Shown here: positions 53,101-59,196 of the stretch, one piece after another
Layout: each line of letters begins with the position of its first letter
How positions within the stretch are numbered: position 1 is the first letter of the stretch
Assembly: GCF_003885045.1 (NCBI RefSeq)
Contig: NZ_RHJS01000002.1
Location: 3,898,501 to 3,962,500 of the forward strand
DNA from: Schaedlerella arabinosiphila
GTDB taxonomy: Bacteria > Bacillota > Clostridia > Lachnospirales > Lachnospiraceae
Direction: 5' to 3'
Length of the DNA: 64,000 bases
Notes under the pieces: model-generated
What the model saw: the letters and a program-made list of their open reading frames with translations, nothing else
What the model was told of the DNA's origin: nothing
The model's database searches: none
Position numbers and translations under genes: made by a program

Positions 53101-54280
53101 TTTGCTTCGGTTCCTCCGGCTTCACAGCCTCTTCCGGTATTCCGGCATTGGCCTTGCGTATGGGCTGCATGATCGTTGTAACCGGTTCGATATGGCCGCT
53201 TCCTTCAGAATCCGGTCCGAACGCGTCGTCCATAAACGGATCCGGAAGCAGTTCTTCCAGGTCAGGATCGACTTTCAGTTCCCGAAGCCCCTTCTGGCCG
53301 GAAATCTCATCAACCAGCTTTAAATCCGCAATCGACTCAATCTCCTCAATAGCCCCCTGGAAGCGGTCTTCCTCAAATACCACATCCGTACTGACGGGTT
53401 CGCTGGAGGAATCCTTTACCTTATCGTCCTCTCCCATCCCCAGGTTCAGCAGGCTTTTGATGGCCTCATCCAGCTTCATGGTACTGCCGATCTTTCTGCC
53501 CTTGGATTCCCGCTTCGCTGACTCCTGGGCCGGCTGCACGTCAGCCTCTTCCGAAATCCCTTCCGCTTCCGCCAGCATCTCTTCTACATTCTCCTCTTTT
53601 TCAGCAGCATCCTTTTCCTTTTTATATTCCAGCACATCCGGCATCTCCATAGTCTCGCTGGACATCCTTGAATACCGGTTGTCATACTTTTCCTGTTGGG
53701 ACGGCGTCAGAGGTTTGTACTGCATCTTCAGTTCCATGGCCTGGTAAACATATTTTCCTTCGTTAAACCACAGGATCAGGTCGTCGCATTCCTCCAGGCA
53801 TTCGGCAGTCATGCCTGCTTCCTGATACCGTTTCGCCAGCTCATAGGCCCATTCTTCGATATACTCCGCTTTCTTAAACGCTTCCAGCGCTTCGATCTGC
53901 TGCTCAATGGGCGCACGCTGGGCGCGCAGGATCTGGTACCGCAGGATAAACTTGTTGGGATCCTTCGGCGCAATCTGCTGAAAATCGTCGTAATAGTCTA
54001 TGGCTTCATCCACATTTTTTGTCTTCAGCGCAAGCGTACAAAGCCGATAGACGATCTTCCTGCTCCCTTCCGCGCGATGATAGGCAATATTCAGAACCTC
54101 GTAGCTTTTCTGATAGTCCCCGTTCTTTTCATAGATGTCACTGACATCTGTCAGCATTTTCGTGTTGCGCACCCGCTTCCAGTCTATACTGTCTGCAATC
54201 TCCGCAGCCTTATTAAATGCACCGTCCTCCATAAGTTCAAGCATCTGTCCTGTCTTCAGCTTATACTCATATTTGTCCAC
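50108..54280 (-). CDS. Giant TPR / acidic Tyr-Glu repeat / AAA+ ATPase protein (1390 aa)
   Basis: Start is GTG with GAGGTG upstream. Three parts: (1) about 1-215, TPR-like helices (KAAEIADSIDW, GDYQKSYEVLNIAYHRA); (2) about 215-1060, low-complexity and strongly acidic, mostly Glu, Asp, Tyr, Pro, Gly, with 18-residue tandem units of the type EYEPEETEYTEEEPEYAG between about 755 and 980; (3) about 1100-1390, ATPase with Walker A IGNKGNGKTV, a probable Walker B LLIVLEDQ and a sensor/arginine-rich segment LTSNREFRRKFTSR. No signal peptide or membrane helix. The ATPase resembles the short AAA+ domains of TPR proteins in Lachnospiraceae. Function unknown; a scaffold or chaperone-like machine is a guess. 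Confidence 0.85.
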   Translation of the reverse strand: MDKYEYKLKTGQMLELMEDGAFNKAAEIADSIDWKRVRNTKMLTDVSDIYEKNGDYQKSYEVLNIAYHRAEGSRKIVYRLCTLALKTKNVDEAIDYYDDFQQIAPKDPNKFILRYQILRAQRAPIEQQIEALEAFKKAEYIEEWAYELAKRYQEAGMTAECLEECDDLILWFNEGKYVYQAMELKMQYKPLTPSQQEKYDNRYSRMSSETMEMPDVLEYKKEKDAAEKEENVEEMLAEAEGISEEADVQPAQESAKRESKGRKIGSTMKLDEAIKSLLNLGMGEDDKVKDSSSEPVSTDVVFEEDRFQGAIEEIESIADLKLVDEISGQKGLRELKVDPDLEELLPDPFMDDAFGPDSEGSGHIEPVTTIMQPIRKANAGIPEEAVKPEEPKQTEEKTLEELYADVGVPLEKESADTRETQIPDSGDTDTLQTGLGGDTRIIDKDTLNTIAGIGGEPAGAHGEQGAEAGSPAVETEEAKAPAAEPEENPVAAAGMDETAGGAIAELDEEARKIIAELDEEARRTIEELDEEEEMPFEVQYAGTPKAAAEHRDQVEGQMNLLDLMADMDDEPEEYGDGRIVSEDSPGTLGIQIEEVAEPREAAYTSENGSTESGKSKAGEPILPLDIQRMIDEIEGVIPVEETAPAAEEKETVQEPEPSGQEPETPENMGAIAENLRVDESSEWFEDYDDVLDEDEYGDELPADAEGGLGAEEFTEDIEIRFGGDEEAADEYDEEAEFGEISGEEAGGRFTIEYHEDSDPGYEDEYVGEEPEYAGEYEPEYAEYTEEESGYIGEYEPEETEYTEEEPEYAGEYEPEETEYTEEEPEYAGEYESAEMPYEETEPEYAGEYESAESVYEEAEPQFEEYESAEPVYGESGPEYGEEYESAEPVYEEEESRFEEYEPGETAYMEEEPEYAGDYEDAEAGYDESEPVYGEEEPEYAGDYEDAGEEYEDGGYEAEDGVYAEAYEEDSQEYEDGYGEYADAYGDEESAYEDGYGDEGYEDDPDYEAEYAGEDEFEYADEEEEYYEYEDGDEEYYEEDEAEYDVASVEANLEHEFRPQKGSRRRYDEREVPDEEEEVDILSRSTPLSRKETAKLIATGKTSPLPMDEISDALSMSDTGFVVHGRYDLKTQSGIGTRAGLTEEQKKLFSYFVPVRGMSEQLVDVLEQDKNCTNRRGTSNTGNLLIIGNKGNGKTVLAVDVVKAIQKQRNIRQGRVAIVTGDSLNKKKISDIFSKLYGGALIIEKAGKMNEKTVARVNKAMERDTGELLIVLEDQRKPLDRLLTSNREFRRKFTSRLEVPILINDELVTFGQTYAQENGYQIDEMGILALYSRIDMLQREDHAVTIAEVKEVMDEAMEHSQKASAKKLVKRVLGKNRDDSDRIILTEKDFI
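51796..51903 (-). repeat. 54-bp tandem duplication inside the TPR-AAA+ gene
   Basis: Two copies, 51796-51849 and 51850-51903, differ by a single base and encode 18 residues each (EYEPEETEYTEEEPEYAG register). Degenerate further copies continue on both sides (about 51480-52000). In-frame length keeps the reading frame, so copy number can change without breaking the gene. Confidence 0.85.
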
Positions 54281-54480
54281 TGCCGTTCACCTCGTTATCA
54301 TTCTCTTTAATCTGTATCTGCTTAGTACCCTCATAGATATGACCGCAACAATAGAAAAGCAGGCCGTACAGATCCTGACTGCCTGGGACTGCCCTCGCAT
54401 TTTTCGCCGCAGTCCGCACTTTCTGACCGCAAACCGCAACCATTCTTCTCCTTAGTTTACCATAAGTATCGCATATTGTC

Positions 54481-54520
54481 AAAAAAATGCATCCTCAAAT
54501 CTCATTGAAGATGCATTTTT
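54481..54520. terminator. Bidirectional terminator at the end of the small-ORF transcription unit
   Basis: AAAAATGCATC (54483-54493) pairs with GATGCATTTTT (54510-54520); seven T on the minus strand side. It closes the unit that starts at 55.2 kb. Confidence 0.8.
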
Positions 54521-54577
54521 AACATTTATTTAATTTTTTCATATTTTATTTTTAAAATCGGAGGAATCTCTCGACTC

Positions 54578-54622
54578 TCACTCCTGTAAGACCTTTACTT
54601 TGATAAATGATTTAGCAGGCAT
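54578..54622 (-). other. Possible 14-aa ORF in the orphan unit
   Basis: MPAKSFIKVKVLQE, with GAGAGGAG upstream but too far (about 20 bases) for a confident ribosome site. It carries a copy of the AGTAAAGGTC segment seen at the 30-aa ORF's ribosome site. Listed because the unit has no larger gene. Confidence 0.2.
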
Positions 54623-54684
54623 ATGTCTTTTCGCTTTATCCGCTCCTCTCACATATTCATCTCTCTAAAAGTATATACCCTCAG

Positions 54685-54774
54685 TTATTCACATCTATAA
54701 TCGTTTGCCTGCTGAAGTATTGCCTTTTCAATATCCCAACAATCTACTAAATTATTCTTCCTATAACCCGGCAT
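54685..54774 (-). other. Possible 29-aa ORF in the orphan unit
   Basis: 29 codons starting MPGYRKNNLVDCWD. AAGAGAAG precedes the ATG and a clearer AGGAGG lies about 25 bases upstream, nearer a TTG. Coding status is uncertain. Confidence 0.25.
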
Positions 54775-54949
54775 ACTTCTCTTAAAAATGCAATCCTCCT
54801 GATGTTTCTTTACACATCTTTGGGACTCCTGCCATATGCGGTACCTGTAATTCAATATGTCTGCAAATGCTGAATCTCTTGATTAACGTCCGGCTTCTTC
54901 ATACTCTCCGATTGTTCTGTCCTTTTCACTCTTATTGAGCCGGAGCCTT

Positions 54950-55042
54950 TTATCTTAAATAAGTAAAGGTCTCTTCTCCACAGGAATGTACATCTGCCGT
55001 ACCACTAACATATTGAATTGTAATAAACTCTACACTGTCCAC
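54950..55042 (-). CDS. Possible 30-aa small protein with strong ribosome site
   Basis: GTG start at 55040-55042 with AAAGGAGGT nine bases upstream; 30 codons beginning MDSVEFITIQYVSG and ending TFTYLR. No similarity I recognise. The ribosome site and the ORF's 3' end are complementary over 11 bases (55045-55055 with 54961-54971), so the whole ORF could be enclosed in a hairpin that hides its start. Could be a real peptide, a leader peptide or chance. Confidence 0.4.
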   Translation of the reverse strand: MDSVEFITIQYVSGTADVHSCGEETFTYLR

Positions 55043-55180
55043 GGGACCTTTACCTCCTTTTCTTATACTTCAACCACCCTCCGAACCAGATTCTGATTGT
55101 TCTATAAGTTGTGTCTCCCCGGAAAATGGCTCCTCCTGAGATATTGGATTGATAAATCGTATCTCGTTTGGATTGATCTT

Positions 55181-55209
55181 ATATTATCATACAGGCTCTT
55201 ATTTGTCAA
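55181..55209 (-). promoter_or_regulatory. Strong promoter of the small-ORF transcription unit
   Basis: Minus strand: perfect TTGACA (55204-55209), 17-base spacer, TAATAT (55181-55186). It points into a 660-base stretch (54521-55180) with no ORF over 30 codons and a terminator at its end. Predicted transcript about 690 bases. Confidence 0.75.
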
Positions 55210-55293
55210 CACATTTTTGGAATATTTTTCTAATAAATTTATAATTGTCTATTTTGCATAAAATTTTCTGAATATTCGTCGGATTCAGACAGT

Positions 55294-55351
55294 AAAAAAC
55301 CGGAGCCTGCCGCATCCGGGATTCAAAAATCACAGATACGGCAGGCCCCGG
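55294..55351 (-). terminator. Terminator of metG
   Basis: Minus strand: CCGGGGCCTGCCG / CGGCAGGCTCCGG stem with a G-rich loop, followed by TTTTTT, about 80 bases past the metG stop. It isolates metG from the orphan unit. Confidence 0.85.
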
Positions 55352-55434
55352 CAGCGATTGGAATGTCCGCTGTATTTTTCCTCCGGGCCGCTCCTTTACA
55401 GGACGAAGCCCGCGGCATTTTTTTCAAAATCCGC

Positions 55435-57351
55435 TCAGCAGATCTCCGCTCCCGCAGGCATATCCTTCTCGGGAGCCATGAGGGAGAGGACGCCCTCTGC
55501 ATCCTCCGCGCAGAGCAGCATTCCCTCCGAAAGGACTCCTGCCAGCTTGGCGGGCTTTAAGTTGACCAGAACCATCACTTTTTTGCCGACCATATCCTCC
55601 GGCGTATAGTGGGCCTTGATCCCCGATACGATCTGCTTCACCTGGCTTCCGACCTTCACCTTGGAGCAGAGAAGCTTCTTCGACTTGGGCACCTCCTCGC
55701 AGGCGATGATCTCACCTACCTGGAACTGCATTGCGCCGAACTGGTCAAAGGTGATCTCCGGCTTCGCCTCAATATCGATCACAGTCTGTTCTTCCTCCTG
55801 GGCGTCCTGATCCGCTTCTTCTACCGGCGGGTGCAGTTCTTCCACTTTCTGCAGCACTTCTTTCAGATCCAGCCTCTGGAAGAGGATCTCCGGCTTATCC
55901 GTCACATGTCCTTCATTGAGCTGGGAGAGGATCTTCCGGCTCGTAGATGGCATAAATGCCTCCAGAAGCCTTCCGCCCGCGGAGATTCCCTGGATCAGGT
56001 TCCACAGCACGGTCTCCAGACGGTCTTTTTTCGCCTCTTCCTTGGCCAGTACCCAGGGCATGGTCTCGTCGATGTATTTGTTGCACCGCTTGAACAGATT
56101 GAAGATTTCCGTCATCGCATCTGCCACGCGGAGGTCGTTCATTTTTGCGTCTACCGCTTTTGCGGTGCTTTCCATCACGGCCTTCAGATCCCCGTCCACT
56201 TCCTCCGCGGCTCCCTTGTCGCTTACCACGCCGCCGAAATACTTGTTGGTCATGGATACGGTCCGGTTGACCAGATTGCCCAGCGTATTTGCCAGGTCGG
56301 AATTGAGCCGTTCCACCATCAGTTCCCAGGTAATGACCCCGTCATTCTCAAAAGGCATCTCATGGAGTACAAAATAGCGTACTGCGTCTACGCCGAAGAA
56401 ATCCACCAGTTCATCCGCGTACAGTACATTTCCGCGGGACTTGCTCATCTTGCCGTCCCCCTGGAGGAGCCACGGGTGGCCGAAGATCTGCTTCGGCAGC
56501 GGAAGATCCAGGGCCATCAGGAAGATGGGCCAGTAAATGGTATGGAAACGGATGATGTCCTTTCCGATCAGATGCAGGTCTGCCGGCCAGTCCTTCCGGA
56601 ACTGCTCCGTGCAGTCCCCGCCGCAGTCGTATCCGATTCCGGTGATATAGTTGGACAGCGCGTCCAGCCATACATAGACCACGTGCTTCGGGTCAAAGTC
56701 CACCGGGATTCCCCATTTAAACGAAGTTCTGGATACACAGAGATCCTGCAGGCCCGGAAGCAGGAAATTGTTCATCATCTCATTTTTCCTGGAGACAGGC
56801 TGGATAAATTCAGGGTGCGCGTTGATGTGCTCAATCAGGCGGTCCGCATATTTGCTCATTTTAAAGAAATAGGCTTCCTCCTTCGCCGGCTGCACCTCAC
56901 GCCCGCAGTCCGGACATTTTCCGTCTACAAGCTGGGACTCGGTAAAAAAGGATTCACAGGGTGTACAGTACATCCCTTCATAATGTCCTTTGTAAATATC
57001 CCCCTGGTCATACAGCTTCTTGAAGATCTTCTGGATCTGCTTCTCGTGGTATCCATCCGTAGTGCGGATAAACTTATCATAAGAGGTATCCATCATATCC
57101 CAAATCCGCTGAATCTCGGCAGATACATTGTCCACAAACTCCTTCGGAGTAACCCCTGCTTCCTCCGCCTTGAGCTCAATCTTCTGCCCATGCTCGTCCG
57201 TCCCGGTCTGGAAAAACACATCGTATCCCTGTATCCTCTTATAGCGGGCGATCGCGTCCGCCAGGACAATCTCATAGGTGTTGCCGATATGCGGTTTGCC
57301 GGAAGTATAGGCAATCGCTGTTGTAATGTAATACTTTGGTCTCTCTGACAT
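55435..57351 (-). CDS. metG: Methionyl-tRNA synthetase with C-terminal tRNA-binding domain
   Basis: About 638 residues from ATG 57349-57351 (AAGGAGAG upstream). Class I synthetase: HIGH-type motif GKPHIGN near residue 20, KMSKSRGN near 300, and a zinc knuckle CTPCESF...CPDCG near 130-150. The last 110 residues (ITFDQFGAMQFQVGEIIACEEV, then LLCSKVKVGS) are the Trbp111-like OB-fold tRNA-binding domain. Charges initiator and elongator tRNA with methionine. No T-box or SAM riboswitch is seen upstream; a GH2 gene ends only 32 bases before it, which is an odd neighbour. Confidence 0.97.
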   Translation of the reverse strand: MSERPKYYITTAIAYTSGKPHIGNTYEIVLADAIARYKRIQGYDVFFQTGTDEHGQKIELKAEEAGVTPKEFVDNVSAEIQRIWDMMDTSYDKFIRTTDGYHEKQIQKIFKKLYDQGDIYKGHYEGMYCTPCESFFTESQLVDGKCPDCGREVQPAKEEAYFFKMSKYADRLIEHINAHPEFIQPVSRKNEMMNNFLLPGLQDLCVSRTSFKWGIPVDFDPKHVVYVWLDALSNYITGIGYDCGGDCTEQFRKDWPADLHLIGKDIIRFHTIYWPIFLMALDLPLPKQIFGHPWLLQGDGKMSKSRGNVLYADELVDFFGVDAVRYFVLHEMPFENDGVITWELMVERLNSDLANTLGNLVNRTVSMTNKYFGGVVSDKGAAEEVDGDLKAVMESTAKAVDAKMNDLRVADAMTEIFNLFKRCNKYIDETMPWVLAKEEAKKDRLETVLWNLIQGISAGGRLLEAFMPSTSRKILSQLNEGHVTDKPEILFQRLDLKEVLQKVEELHPPVEEADQDAQEEEQTVIDIEAKPEITFDQFGAMQFQVGEIIACEEVPKSKKLLCSKVKVGSQVKQIVSGIKAHYTPEDMVGKKVMVLVNLKPAKLAGVLSEGMLLCAEDAEGVLSLMAPEKDMPAGAEIC

Positions 57352-57383
57352 TTTTTTCTCTCCTTCTTTCCGATGCAGCCGCG

Positions 57384-59132
57384 CTAAAGCCGAAGCTTGC
57401 ACACTTCCCGGTCATATGTAAATATTCCGTTCATCTCTTCCTCCACGTCGCTGAGCTGTGTATAGACGCTGGCGCACAGTCCGTTGGGAATCTGTTCTTT
57501 TACTTTCTGCATCTGCTTTTTATATGCGGCATTCAGGCTTTCCATGGTCTTATGTGTTCCATAGCCGTAAAGTTTCCTGCAGGCGCTGTGCTGTTCCACC
57601 CGCAGGGAATAGCCTCCGAACTCCGACAGCACGGTGGCCCGTTCCTTTTCCGCCGTAAATTCCAGTTTAAAGAAATAATTGTGTATGCTCTGGAGGTCTC
57701 CGCCCTTCTGGTCAAACCAGCCGCTTGCCTGGTCGATCAGCCGGGTGCCGTCGCATTCCCGGGCAATCCTCGTCATGTCCTCAGTCTGGAACTGCCCCCA
57801 GCCTTCGTTAAAGATCACCCATACCGCGATAGACGGATGCCCTTTCAGAAGCCGGATCGTCTCCTTCATCTCCCGGACAAACTCCAACCTGCCTTCCTTA
57901 TGCGTACGGGACAAAAGACGGGGATAGATATCCGCCATGTTCCATTTCCGCCAGGAGATCAGCGTGGCCGCATAGGTCACAAACCAGTGCCTGTAGCAGG
58001 TTCCTCCGTTCACCATATCCTGCCAGACCACCATACCCAGGCGGTCGCAGTGGTAATACCATCTTTGGGGTTCGATCTTGATATGCTTCCGGATCATGTT
58101 AAAGCCCAGCTTTTTCATTTCCCGGATATCAAAAATCATTGCCTCATCCGAAGGCGCCGTATACAGTCCGTCCGGCCAGTAGCCCTGATCGAGGACGCCG
58201 TTCTGGAACTGTACTTCTCCGTTCATGCAGATACGGGGAATCCCGGTTTCATCCGGCTCCACCGTAAATGTGCGCAGGGCAAAATAGCTTTCTGCCCTGT
58301 CCTCGCCCATGGTCACGGTATACTCATAGAGCCAGGGCTCCCCGCAGGTCCAGGGCTGCACCTCCGGAATCGGTATCTCAATATATCGGTTGGAGGTGCC
58401 GCTGCCCTCCGCGATCACCGCGCATTCCTTTTCATGTCCCTGCTGACAGATGGCGGGAGCGCAGACCTGAATCTTCACCGGCAGGTCCAGGGCCGACCGG
58501 ACACAGATCCGCACCAGCTTCCGGTCCAGATCCGGCTCTGCCGCCAATTCTGTTATATAGCACCCGGGCACGTATTCCATCCAAACGGTCTGCCAGATCC
58601 CGCTCTGCGCAGTGTAGAACATACCGCCTTTTTTCAGCTTCTGCTTTCCTTTTGCATGGTAAGAGGTATCGCTTAGATCCTTCACCGCAGCCAGTATTTC
58701 ATTGGATGCTTTCCCAAGGTATTCCGTGATATCTGCGGAAAAGGGGAGATATCCCCCGGTATGCTTAGCCGCCTCCCGGCCGTTGACATACACCCTGCAG
58801 GACTGATCCACCGCGCCGAAATGCAGGATCAGGCGCATTCCCTGATCCAGCTTTTCCCAATCCGGTGAAAATCTGCCGTCCTGTATCCGATACCACAGGT
58901 ATTCATCCGGCTGCAGCTGCCTGCCCACCCCGGACAATGCGCTCTCCGGCGAAAAGGGCACCAGAATCCTGCCGTCATATTTTTCCGGCCTTTTGAACTG
59001 CTTCGTTACCGCATAGTCCCAATACCCGTTCAGATTGACGTAGCTGTCCCGCTTTAGCAGCGGGCGCGGGTATTCCTGTAAAACATGGTCTGCGTCAAGC
59101 GTCTTTCCCCAACGTGTATATAGCTGCTCCAT
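57384..59132 (-). CDS. GH2 glycosidase, short form (582 aa)
   Basis: About 582 residues from ATG 59130-59132 (AAGGAAG upstream). Sugar-binding jelly roll (about 30-190), Ig-like domain (about 195-290), TIM barrel (about 300-582), with no domains after the barrel. Acid/base E443 in VIFNEGWGQ and nucleophile E504 in VLSEFGGY. RKHIKIEPQRWYYHCDRLGM is the barrel region before the active site. No signal peptide. Substrate type (beta-galactoside, mannoside, glucuronide or other) cannot be fixed from these motifs. Runs into metG on the same strand. Confidence 0.9.
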   Translation of the reverse strand: MEQLYTRWGKTLDADHVLQEYPRPLLKRDSYVNLNGYWDYAVTKQFKRPEKYDGRILVPFSPESALSGVGRQLQPDEYLWYRIQDGRFSPDWEKLDQGMRLILHFGAVDQSCRVYVNGREAAKHTGGYLPFSADITEYLGKASNEILAAVKDLSDTSYHAKGKQKLKKGGMFYTAQSGIWQTVWMEYVPGCYITELAAEPDLDRKLVRICVRSALDLPVKIQVCAPAICQQGHEKECAVIAEGSGTSNRYIEIPIPEVQPWTCGEPWLYEYTVTMGEDRAESYFALRTFTVEPDETGIPRICMNGEVQFQNGVLDQGYWPDGLYTAPSDEAMIFDIREMKKLGFNMIRKHIKIEPQRWYYHCDRLGMVVWQDMVNGGTCYRHWFVTYAATLISWRKWNMADIYPRLLSRTHKEGRLEFVREMKETIRLLKGHPSIAVWVIFNEGWGQFQTEDMTRIARECDGTRLIDQASGWFDQKGGDLQSIHNYFFKLEFTAEKERATVLSEFGGYSLRVEQHSACRKLYGYGTHKTMESLNAAYKKQMQKVKEQIPNGLCASVYTQLSDVEEEMNGIFTYDREVCKLRL

Positions 59133-59196
59133 AGACTTCCTTCCTATCCATAAATACACATTTACAAGAGGGGACCGCCTGTATCAGAATGGTCGG

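Noticed and set aside
55352..57351. T-box or SAM riboswitch controlling metG
   Set aside because: The GH2 stop is only 32 bases upstream of metG, leaving no room, and no T-box or SAM-aptamer-like sequence was seen.
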